DNA from: Penicillus capitatus
Taxonomy: Eukaryota; Chlorophyta
Direction of reading: 5' to 3'
Assembly: GCA_965649825.1 (NCBI GenBank)
Contig: OZ287699.1
Coordinates: 186,001 to 250,000, forward strand
DNA length: 64,000 nt
Position numbers and translations under genes: made by a program. Below are positions 1 to 10,555 of this stretch, piece after piece (position 1 is the first letter of the stretch; each line of letters begins with the position of its first letter). The notes under the pieces were generated by a model. It was given only the letters and a program-made list of their open reading frames with translations, was not told the DNA's origin and did not search any database.

Positions 1-170
1 CACGACGTCTCTGTCAACCGACTTGCCACAGAGGAATGTTGACCTGGCACGGAATTGTGTCAGTCGGTCGTTTGACCTTTCACTTTTAACCGAATCGGAA
101 TGGCTCTTGTGGCCTGAAGCCGCTAAAAATGTTCGATCGATCAGGCTCGATGTCTGTTTACATGATCGTC
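1..170 (+). repeat. 5' flank repeat, copy A
   Basis: This stretch resembles 28311-28475 over roughly 150 bp. Shared blocks include ACTTGCCACAGAGGAAT, AATTGTGTCAGTC and GAATCGGAATGGCTC. Both copies lie upstream of a trypsin-type gene: T1 starts at 880 and T4 at 30223. It is therefore probably duplicated 5' flanking DNA of that family, or the remains of an exon duplicated with it. No open frame is shared by the two copies. The remaining bases up to 879 hold only short overlapping ORFs and no recognisable gene. Confidence 0.6.
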
Positions 171-879
171 TTGATACGACCGAATTACGGCGCCGCCGTC
201 ACGCGAAAAAGACGACCCGGCGCACGATCTTAGGTCACCACAAAGAGAAGTCGATATTCAAAAATCCAAGAAGCTGCCTGACCGTGCTTCTGTATGAAAC
301 GCAGTTCTGAACATGCGAGAAGAGCAACCTCTCCTTCATTACGTATATCATCTATGCTACCAAGACACCCAGGTGGACTCAACAGCACACTGTTGGCAAC
401 AAAGCGGATATTTAAGCTCCAAGTCAACGCAGTGAAACTGCTGCTACCGTGCACGTCGCAAACAGTCCTGCCTTGGAGCCGTCACATCATTGAGAAGTCA
501 AGAACAAGTGCTTAAGCATGAACGGGTTCATTGAGAAAGACTCAACGACGATGAGATTGTACAGAACGCAATGCATCAGAAATCCATTCGAACAACGCAC
601 ATCGAAATGCGTATTCAGTTCTCTCAGACGAAGAGGCAAGACAAATATCCACGATGCCTTCAATCACCGTATCATCACCTAGTCTCACTCTAAGCAACGA
701 CTCGTGAACGGGACAACGATGTTGGCGTCGTTGCTTGTCGTAAACGCAGAGTGGCGTATCGAATGATACTGCCGAATCTGTTAATTGTGGCATCAGAAAA
801 CCATCTCCCTGCGCCAACAAGAGCAGCAGATTTGCATTCGAGCCAGCGTGTTCGCGTACATCCACCGGCCATCCGTCGA

Positions 880-3659
880 ATGTGCGGTGCGAAAAGGCTG
901 AAGCCATTCATTTTGAAGCTCTGGTTATGCTTGCTAACCTTGACGCCAAGTTCTTTTTCTGACAGTACGCGTACCGACGAGATCAGCATCGCATCCGAAG
1001 AACAGAACTGGCCTTCTCCGGGTCACGACAACCGAGATGCGCCACTTTGGCTTAGCTCCAACCAAAGTGCCGCAGTGTTACCGCTGCATGATAGAGGGAC
1101 CGCATGGACGAACCGTCCTTGCTGTGAAGGAGCGGAAGAGGAGCAGTTCAGCAGATTTCCTTACTTATGCAGCCTGCGGCTGTCCGGAAGTCGAAAACAC
1201 GTCTGCACCGCCACACTCATTGACCAGAGATGGATCTTGGCAGCCGCTCACTGCATCGATCCGAATCTTCGTCAATCGGCTGGGTGTTATCCTCTCGTCT
1301 ACTGCGGCGATTCCAGAGTCAACACACCAAGCGCAGAAAAGGTGATGCGTATGGCTCTGGCCAGGAATGAAAGGAAGATCACCTCTTGCCTGCCCTCTCT
1401 GTAGATCTTCCATGTCGTCGAAGCTTATGTACACGAAGATTGGATCGGGGACGTCTTCTACGGTTCCGACGTTGCTATGCTGAAGCTGGACAGAAATGCT
1501 GAACTTCCTATTCCGCGTTTGTTCCGCGAGGGGATGGTTTTGAAGGAAGACATGGAGCTGCTTTCGTCCTCATGGCGCATGGTGAAGCATTCCATCCACG
1601 TCAAAGAAGAAAGGCAAGGTGGCGGCGATGGCGGCGGCCCAGCCGCATTACTCAATCGCCATATGTGCACGAAACAACCCGATATCATATCGAAGAAGAG
1701 TTGGTTATGCATCGGCGCGCGGACAGAGAATTCGCCAGACGGTGAATCAGAATACGGGCCTCTGGCTTTGCGTTCGAAGTTTGTGTCTTCTATAGGCGAA
1801 TCGGCACATCCCCTTCTGTTGGTTGACCGGCCAAAAGGGCATCTGGAGAGGGGGCAGCCAGAGGAGGATCTGTTGGTCGGTCTCATGTCTTTTCACGCAT
1901 CGCATGCAGTATGTCCATCGTGTTCTGTCTACACCAGCGTTGCGTATTTCAGAGAATGGGTGCTGGAAACGATGAAGGGCAGTTTCTTGCCGAGCCGCTG
2001 CGTGCTCTTGCCAAAACGTGTGTTAGAGACACCGAGTAATTACAGCCATGAATCACCCGAGTTGACGACGCCGCCTCAAGTAGATTCTCTAAACACACAG
2101 TGCCTTTGTGTTTTGAGCCGTATTTGGCAGTTTGCATTTTCATTGGGGTTTTGAGATGCGTCCATGTGTGGCTAAGTGCATGCACCTTTGTGACGTAGGT
2201 CGTTGAATCGCCCGTGCTGTTGCCGGAGATTGCGTACCCGATAAACCGAACCGCCGAAGAGGAGGAAAAAGGCGAGACGAAGAAAGGAACGAAAAAGCGC
2301 AGACCGAGGGAGAAATTCAAACCAAGTGAGCCGTCCGGTGGTGCTCAGGACATAGGACCCGCCAGAGAGAAAAGGAAGAAGCCCACGGCAAGAGGAATGT
2401 CGCCTGTGCTCGAGGCCGAGGCGCCCGTCGCCGAACCGTTGAAGGAAGTGCCCGTCTACGAAATCGAGTCTCCCGTTTTGGAGACGGAGAGCGAGTATCC
2501 GAAAAAGTTACCGGCCGAGGAGAAGACGCGAAGCAGACAAACCATATGGAAAGAGAAGCCCGAACCCGAACTCGAACCCAGGGAAGAATTTAGACCCGGT
2601 TTACCATCTGGCGCGTCTCAGGAAACGGGATTCTTTCGAGAAAAGAGAAAGAACGCGACGGTGGGAGGCGTGCCGGTACCTCAGATCACGCCTCCGGTTT
2701 TGCAGCCGAAGAGCAAAGCGCGCGTGGCTCAGACAACAACGTCTCCCGCTTTGGAGCCGCAAGGCGAAGTGCCTGCGCGAGAGGCCGATGCACCCGTTGC
2801 AGAACCGATCAAAGAAATGCCCGCGCGTGAGGTTGAATCTCCCGTCTTAGAACCGGAAGATGAAGTTCCTGCGCGTGAGGCCGATGCACCCGTTGCAGAA
2901 CCGTTGAAAGAAGTGTCTGTCTACGAAATCGAGTCTCCTGTTTTGCAGACGGAAAGGGAGTATCCAAAAGAACGTCCTGCTGAGGTGACAGAAAAAGGTG
3001 TAGAAACAGAAGCAGGAGAGACGTCAGAGCCGAAGACACCGTCTACCGTCGGCAAGCCATTCGCTGCGTTTGCGGAATCGGAACCCGTTGGCGAGAAGAG
3101 AAAGACGGCGAAGACGAAAGGAGTGCCCACTCCTGTGGTTATATCTCCCGCTTTGCAGCCGAAGAGTAAGGCCCAGAAACAAAGACCTCTTGTCGAAGAG
3201 AAGAGCAAAGAATCGAGAGGAACGAAGAAAAAGACGAAAGAAGAGACAAAGCGCGGGGCAAAGGAGACGAAAAAAGGACCTCAGAAGAAAGGATCCCCTA
3301 TCGAAGAGAAAAGAGGAGCAGAAAGGGGCACAGGAGAAAAGAAGTCGACGACTTCAACCGTGACATCTCCCGTTCTTCCAGCGGAGCCAGGACTGGTCGG
3401 CGAAAAGAGAAAGGGTCATGCGGTACCAACGACGTCGGCAAGACCCGTCCAGCAACCGCGAGTTTACGGCGCACAGGCGAAACGCACTCCGCCCGGAAAA
3501 CAGCAGAAGGGTAAAAGCATTAAAGGCAAAGAGCAGAAGAGGAGACAATCAAAAGAAAGGAAACCAAAACCTTCAGTCCGCATGAAAGAAAAAGATTTTA
3601 GGGTGCGAGAATGGACCCACATGTTGGAAGGTCTCGGGGAAGAGGGTTTGCTTTTGTGA
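880..3659 (+). CDS. T1: secreted trypsin-like (S1) protein with a long Glu/Lys/Pro-rich tail
   Basis: The ATG at 880 opens a clear signal peptide (basic start, then LKLWLCLLTLTPSSFS); the open frame runs further upstream, but that part lacks this character. The S1 domain follows: the His motif AAHCID, then after an intron (1342-1404) the Asp motif SDVAMLKLDR, then after an in-frame 54-nt intron (1742-1795) the Ser motif GESAHP (Ser codon 1801-1803). The triad is complete, although the usual GDSGGP is altered. Paired cysteines fit a secreted protease. A 119-nt intron (2080-2198) joins the domain to a tail of about 480 residues made of irregular repeats around SPVLE, APVAEP and KEVPVYEIE, with many EKRK clusters. 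Ankyrin exons present in T2-T4 are missing; a relic follows at 3690. The role is unknown. Secretion and proteolysis are inferred from the signal peptide and triad. Confidence 0.75.
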
Positions 3660-3689
3660 GGCATGGATTCTGGTTTTTAACACGGTCCG

Positions 3690-3935
3690 ATGGATTCGGG
3701 TTTTCAGATGATGATGGAGTATATTATTGAAGACGACAAGGCAGTGGCCGATGCCATTCTGCAAATTGACCTGAATGCAATGCGGTGCCTGAGAAAGATC
3801 GTTTACACAGCGCGTTTTTGCTCACAGAAGCGAAACGTTAGTGATGTGGACAATGGTATTGAGCGCGTGTTTATGTGAGAATCCTCAAAAGGAGCCCGTT
3901 CTGATGCCGCCGACGCCGCTGGCCAAACGCCACTA
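3690..3935 (+). pseudogene. Ankyrin-domain relic at the 3' end of T1
   Basis: After a CAG acceptor the frame reads MMMEYIIEDDKAVADAILQ, which matches the first ankyrin-region exon of T2 (MMLEAIRIDDDTTAAKVL). About 200 bp later a separate frame reads DAADAAGQTPL, a typical ankyrin turn. The two pieces are out of phase with each other and with the T1 tail, whose stop at 3657-3659 precedes them. I read this as the decayed ankyrin domain that T1 once shared with T2-T4. Confidence 0.55.
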
Positions 3936-4512
3936 GATTGGGCAGTTGGGACGGTGGATCGTGGCAGGTATCTATCAGCCGCGACGCAATGCTCTCGAAC
4001 AGTATGGCTCAGATGTCTATCACTACCGTCACGTCAAAATCGCGTAAAAACCGGCACGAAGGACACCCTTGGTCAACGTCTGTGCTTCGATCGCTCCATG
4101 TTCCGACGACACGCGTTCGGCTATCAATGAGCTTTCGATACCACAAGGAAATCCCAACATCTCAGATGTCTGTGATTCTGACGAGAGAGAAGTCAGTTGC
4201 ATTTGTTTGTGCCTCGTGTGTTATTTTCGGTCGCTCAGAGAGGCGCGAGGCTTTTCGTGCCGTTTTCGTGGCACGTGGGTGGCCGAGTTTGCCGTCTCGT
4301 TTACTGCCTGCTCTTCGCGGTGCATCGTTTCTAACCGTCTGGTCAACATCAGCATTCAGGAGATCACCGCGGACGAACGGCACGCTCACAGTTACTCGGT
4401 CGAAGGTACGATTCTTTTTGCGAACGGCGTGGCGGTCCTGCACGCTGGCACTGTGTCACTTACCCCCTCCCTGAACAGCCCTCTACCGTCTTTGTGGGTT
4501 GCCGTCAAGCGA
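3936..4512. other. Upstream region of M1
   Basis: No separate gene is seen. A frame open from 4069 runs into M1, so the M1 N-terminus could be longer than annotated, but the upstream residues resemble nothing in the paralogues. Confidence 0.4.
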
Positions 4513-6054
4513 ATGAACGAAACGGACACCGAAGATGTGGCTTCGCGTCTGTCGAGGCGCATTTCGCGCTTCGCCGAACGTTTTCTTAGCGGCAACGGCG
4601 AAAGCCACACCATTAACTACGCCTACACCCTTCGAACGAAGCCCCTGTCCGGACTCTACACAGTAACCCGTCCTGGGACCATCAAGCCTCTTCGTGACTA
4701 TGCGCGTCTCAGTGCTGTATACACAGAGACCTCTTGAACGGTGTCCCCGGAAAATTCTTCTCCGACTCCTTTATCATCGCCGGCCACGAATGGTGCATTC
4801 CCCTACCTTGTGCCTTTCTCGGCGAGCGTACGGTTCGTAGGCGTATCGCTGTGGAGGCCATCAGCGAGCACCTCTCCCTTTTTCTCGTCTCGCTCGATCC
4901 GCAGCCCGTGGAAGTATCCTGTACATTCGATATTGTGAATCTCTTGGATTGTTCTAAGATCATCAGTAAAGGTGAGGTAGACCATTTCGCATGCCACGTC
5001 ACATCAGATTCTGTAGGAGGGCGCAAAGTGATAGGGCCTGCAGGCGGAATGGGTTTCCTCAAGATCTGCTCCGTCAATGATCTCGCGACGCCGGAGAACG
5101 GTTTCCTCCGAGAAGATGGTTTCTTTATCATCGAGTTGAGACTCGGCCTCGTCTCGTCGATGGTCGAAAACTTCACCATCGATGCGGACGAAAGCACGTG
5201 CATCAGTGTGGTAAGCAAGAAGGCAGATGTCGCATCGATCGGAGGCCATCGTGCGTTTCAGTGGAAGCTGCGGTGTCTGAAGGAGATGGACTATGCCGAT
5301 ATCATCACGAACGACATCAGCACTGCCCAGGCGACTTGGTAGGATCCACCTCGACGGTCCGAAAACGATCGAACAGTGCAGAGGGATGCATATAGGCGTT
5401 TGAAACTCGAGCCTCTAAGATCGGCCGAGAAAGGGGATGTCTATGGCGCACATCTCTGCTGTACAACAGACGTTGTTACCGACGCCAAGTTTACTTTTTC
5501 GGTGCTCAATGTTCATGACGAGAAACGAAGCATCACACGAGGTGCGCAGCATAGCTGGCATTGCCTTCTGACGGAGGGGGCCCTTTGCCCATACGACAGA
5601 GTTTCTCTGCAAGTTTCCTTTGGGTGAGTCGAGTTGGGGCTGGAGCGATTTTGCCGAGATGTCTATGATTCACGATCCCAGATTTGGATTCCTTGAGGAA
5701 GGCTGGATCACCTTCATCGCTCGGATCTCCGTCATCAACGTTCGGCCGTTACGCCGCAGAGTAAACGCACCTAACCATGGACACTTCCGCCATCTGTTGC
5801 CGATACAGACGCTGAGGCAGAGGCGTCCGAAACACTTGTGCGTTGTCTGTATGTCTAAGGAACAGACCTCTGGATTCGTCCACGGCAAAACGTAAGTCCT
5901 TACGGCGGCAGTTATCGGATTCTCGGCTGCGATTGTGGTGTCTAGATCGCACAAGTGTGTCTGCGCCGAGTGTTGTGAACTGCTCTTCAAGAGAAATGCT
6001 GGATGCCCAGTTTGCCGAGCCAAAGTGGATTCCATCGTTCTTCACTATTTCTAG
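4513..6054 (+). CDS. M1: MATH-MATH-RING protein, probable E3 ubiquitin ligase (MDM2-type RING)
   Basis: The protein has about 390 residues and eight or so exons whose borders match those of M2-M5. The ATG at 4513 aligns with the M2 start. The first MATH (TRAF-C-like) domain begins INYAYTLRTKPLSG and the second KDIITNDISTAQATW-like; each ends in a WG(W/F) strand followed by D-P-x-x-G-(Y/F)-L, typical of MATH. The C-terminus is a RING with ligands C-x2-C-x10-H-x4-H-x3-C-x2-C-x10-C-x2-C: CVVC at 5839-5850, HGKTSH, CVCAEC, CPVC. Its intron splits the Thr codon of HGKT. This spacing, the HGKT-x-H core and the final IVLHYF correspond to the MDM2/MDMX RING and tail. The expected role is substrate binding through MATH and ubiquitin transfer through RING; the substrate is unknown. 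Stop codon 6052-6054. Confidence 0.8.
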
Positions 6055-6867
6055 AACGTGCTTTTTCACTGACCGGCTCGTTTTTGTTCGATTGACATAT
6101 TCGTGACTGCGAATGCAATGGCTGTCGACATTCTTTGCAGTTTCTGATCGCAGTGACTGACTGACGGAACCATTGCTTGCCGACGCCAATAGATGAACTT
6201 CTGTCTCATTTTTCTTTTGTTCTGCCAAGTCTCGTGCGTCATCGGCCGCTATGCCAAGCACAACGCTGCGCGCCAATGCATGCCACGGCATTGATGCAGG
6301 ATGTGTACGTTTGTTTAAGTGGGAAAGCGATACGACGACACGAGAGGCTGACGAAGCACGCATCCCGAAAACGGCGTACTGTATCGAAATGTCGCGTGCG
6401 ATCGTGATCGCACGTGTCCATCGGCGTACGACCATCGCCACCTCGACGTCCAATCGAACGTCTGCATCAAGTATGCTGCTCTATCGCATGCGTACCGAAA
6501 ACGCAACGCACGAGATGTGCCCCGTCGCTGTCGAACAGCATGGGAGAGAGAGCGGATCCGCCGTACACAGATCGTCGCTCGCGATCGGTCGAGCGCTTAG
6601 CGTCGACATCGTCGTCTTAGGTCGACAGCAATCTATCTCAGTTAGATGCCGAGATGGCGGCGGTTCAGCCGTTGGAGTGTTCGTTTTTGTGCCTAACCGT
6701 CACAGTCACCATCGTGCATGTCTTTTCTCATTTCCTCCTTTCTTCGACGAGGCCGACAGCAGTTTCCCCATACCCATCGAAGGCAGCGGGCTTTACTTGT
6801 CTTCTCATCTCACGTTTCTGTATTCTTCACACCGAGCGCCGTTCTCTTTCTAATGTACCTTGCATAA
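6055..6867. other. M1-M2 intergenic region
   Basis: This holds a 200-codon open frame (6251-6853, plus strand) rich in Arg, Ser and Thr with no family resemblance and no paralogue near the other M genes. I regard it as chance. Nothing else is recognisable. Confidence 0.4.
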
Positions 6868-8437
6868 ATGAACGAAGCAACAACCGCAGGTGTAGCTGCT
6901 TCCTCACAAGACACATCCCTTTATCGCACGTGCAGATGGGTGCGGTATCAACAACGGCGTCAACTACTCCTACACGCTCCAGACGCGACACATGTCAGGG
7001 AAATACGAAGTGCGTGAGAAATGGAAGCCACTGGAACATGCGCTTTTTTCTAATATGCACATTTTTTGACAGTGTCACATCCATCGATGCTTTCTCGACA
7101 GACCTGTTAACGAATTCCTATCAGATCCATTCACCACTGCCGGATATCAATGGTGCGATCGCCCTATCCACTATCTCTCACATACTGTCTGTTTATTGGC
7201 AAGGCGGCTCAGATTGAGTAACGCTGACGGAGAGATCTTCGTTTTCTTGGTGCTCATGAGCAGAGCGTTGGAAGACACGCACTACCGATTTACGCTGGTC
7301 AATCATGTGGATTCCGCAAAGAGTATCACCAAAGGTCATCTCTACCGCGATGCCTGCTCGATGCGATCGTGGTCTGTCGGCAGGGTGGAAAGGGATCCTT
7401 GGATCGGGAACAGCCAAGGGATACAGTCTTTTTCTCGCAGCTGGCGGCGTGCAGGATCCGAATGTCGGTTATCTACTGAGCGACGCCTTCACCGTAGAGG
7501 TCCGCATCGGACGCGTGCTGCCACAAAACAAGAGCCTGCGAATCGAGTCCTGTGGAGAAACGTGTATCTGCACCGTAAGGACCGGACCGAGTATCGCGTA
7601 CGCGAAGACATGTGGTGCTTGGTTGCTGTTAGTGGAGACTACGAGATCTTGTCGACTTCCAGTTTTCAGATCTGATCCTGGACGATGTCCAAATCGGCAG
7701 GACGATCTGGTAGGCCAACCAGTCCATCTCTCCTAGCAATGCTCAGCGATGCGATGATGGTGCAGGAATGTTAAACTCGAGCCGAATAAATCATCAGAAA
7801 AGGGGAGAGACACCTGTGGCGTCTACTTCTATGGTAAATGCTTGTACCCGACCGAAGTGAGTTTGAACATGACGCTGCTCAACTGCTGCGATGCATTGGA
7901 GAGCAGGTCCAAAGGTATGGACGTCACTTCATCGTCGATGGTCGCTATGTTAAACTATGTGGCTGCAGAGCTCGCTTGTGTCTATGCCGAGGGCCGTTCG
8001 TGTCGCGGATGGCGTGATTTCATTGAAATGCAAGCACTCTTCGATCCAAAACTGGGATTTCTTGATGATGGATGGCTCACGCTAACCGTCATTCTTACCG
8101 CCGCCAGGAGCGTAAATCGAATAGAATCCTGGAGATATTGTATACCGGCTTTGCAGTCGGCGAAGAAGCTGGCGATAGAACAAGCTGCATCACAAAGAGT
8201 GAACGAGCCTCTTTGTGTCGTGTGCCTCGTTAAGAAGCAGACGTCTGGATTCATCCATGGAAAGACGTGAGCCATGTGGATGAATCGAGGCCATGGCTGA
8301 CGGTTCGTCGGTGATTGGTGTTCGTTAGGTCACACAAGTGTGTCTGTGCGGATTGTTGTCGAATACTACATGAAGAGAGAGCCAGATGTCCCGTTTGTGC
8401 CGCCAAAGTGGATGCCATCATCATCGGCGACTCCTAA
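6868..8437 (+). CDS. M2: MATH-MATH-RING protein, probable E3 ubiquitin ligase
   Basis: The ATG at 6868 encodes a seven-codon first exon, followed by an intron and GINNGVNYSYTLQTRHMSG, the first MATH strand. Each later exon ends where M1, M3, M4 and M5 end theirs: after SGKYE, inside the Trp codon of GYQW, after SITK, after ICT, inside the Trp codon of RTIW, and after RSK. The second MATH domain ends DPKLGFLDDGWLTLTV. A linker then leads to the RING (CVVC from about 8214), with HGKTSH, CVCADC and CPVC; the last spacing is one residue shorter than in M1. The tail is AKVDAIIIGDS, so the aromatic end seen in M1 is absent. In MDM2 that tail supports dimerisation, so activity may differ. Adjacent in tandem to M1, with 813 bp between. 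Confidence 0.8.
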
Positions 8438-10555
8438 CAAGCCTCATTCGACATCGACATCGACGATGACGACCGCCGCCGCCGCCATTCGACACGATAT
8501 ATAATCATTAAGAATGATTTTTCATTTTTGAAAGCACCACCGTCTGAATGTTGGATGCATTCGGGCATGTATGTGCCTCCTTTGACTATGATATAACGTT
8601 GTGCGGTGTAAACACTGTATGAAGTGCCCCAAAGCTCACGCGTTCACGCGCAGTGATGGAACCTTCTCTGCTGATGGTCCTCATTTCGCAATAGAAGCCG
8701 TTTTCTGTGTCTTAAATGCGTGTATCATTCGTGCGCTCTACTAAAAACAAGTAGAATCAAACAAACACGTGTGAATGCATCCTAGTCTCTCTCTACGGAC
8801 AATGCGTCTCTGTCGAGGCTATGAAGTGAGCAAACGGATGTTCGGTGCGATATGAATTTAATTCGTAGACAGGCGCTCAAAGTGGACGATGAGGATCAGA
8901 CCTCGTCGTTTCTATCCAACTAAACACGTATGCGCGAGTAATTTTTCGCCGTTCGTCATTTAGACTCGACGCGGAGCCTAACTAGAGCTCACTCATCTAA
9001 ATGAAGTCCTCTCAACGAGCGTGGCCATTCGATCACCATATTCTAAGGTTCTGGTAGATCACAACGAGAGTAGGTATCTGCACGGAATGCTGTGAGATGC
9101 TTGCTGTACGGGAATGCATTCGTATGGTATGGGCTGCGCTTCTGTGTCGAAGATCCGCGCAGGTACGTCTCAGTTACGACATGTAGATGACAGGGACGTC
9201 TGCCTCCGCTGGCGACCTTGCCTATCGGATACCTCCGTCGCGATCACGGAACTGCAAACGAAATGGTTTTCTGCTCCGAACGACGACACATCCGCGTGCG
9301 TCTTTCCGGAATGACGCAAAATCTGTGACGACAGTGGAAGTCCTGACAGCGACTTACGAAGCATCGCGATGCATTGATGACTGCGTCAGCATTTATCTTC
9401 GTGGATGGCGATCAAACCCCGTGACGCACGCACCGCAATCGTCTGGCACAAAAATCCAGAACCATAACGTATCACCTTACTGGATCACCGCCCGACAATA
9501 GAAGGCATACGTCGTGTTAAATACCACCATCAGCAAGTGGATCCGTATGATGCCCAGACGCCCGATTCTTTGCTGCCGTCGAAACTGCAGCATCGACGAT
9601 CGGCAGAAAAATAAACGAGATCTGCTGTGCTTTCTCTATATCTCATGAGGTTTGCTCTTCGAAAGCATGCGTTTGTCATCGAGAGTGTACGACAAAAATC
9701 GATCTGTCTGACATACAATCCTGCTGTCGTTGTGTATCTTATGACACCGTGGATCTGGCAGTCGCTGTCACGACACGAGCACCTCGTAACTGCTCCGCGC
9801 TTTATGATAAAAACAGAGACGCGAAGGTAGCGAGGCGACGACGTGTCCGCAAGACAGAAGACAAAACCCTAAGGTATGTGACGAGGATGCGTGGTTGGGC
9901 GTTTCGCCGAAAACGCAGCTCAGAAACGCCTCACGCTCGTCTCATGTCTTCATCTGTCTCCTTGCCGAACGACGATCTGCGTGCGCTTCATGCGATGCAC
10001 GATACACAACACAAGGCGTCCTTTGCGTCATTGTCGCCAACCGGACACCACGCTCTCGCACAGTTCGCTCGCTGACCTGCCTCGCCACGCAGCGCGTCGT
10101 CATTCTGAGTTGTCGACGGTCGCATAGACGTGCGCCGAACGAATGAAGGAAACAAGGCACAGTCAGGAATTCACATTTTTGTCTAGGATGGATGATCCAG
10201 CGAGGATTCTATATGACGACCTTTCTTCGTCGGCTCCTGGGCGAAATTGAGCGAACGGGCGAAAGTCGTCGTTCCGTATTGCCGCTGTCGACACCACGTC
10301 TGTACTTTGGCAGTCTAGGCCGCGTATGCGCCCGTGTGCGCTTCACGATGATTTCCGTCAATGGGTAAGAAAATCGACAGAGTTTATTCGTACACCCGTC
10401 GTCACGACATAGAATCGGCAAATCGAAGGAGTATAAATGGGAGTCAAAGCAGAGACATTCCGTGTGCTTCCTGCTCAGTAAGAGTGCCATCGGATTCTGG
10501 CAGACGTTTCAAACATCTTTGTCCTGCTAAGCGGTCGCGCTGTGTGAAGAGTACG
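8438..10555. other. M2-T2 intergenic region
   Basis: About 2.1 kb without a gene I can support. There is a short CGC run near 8473 and only short overlapping ORFs on both strands (longest near 9187-9501, 9749-10075 and 10209-10490), none with family features or splice-consistent continuations. Confidence 0.5.

Noticed and set aside
6251-6853. 200-codon open frame between M1 and M2
   Set aside because: Composition is biased to Arg/Ser/Thr, there is no domain, and no counterpart near other M genes; long chance frames are common in this CG-rich DNA.
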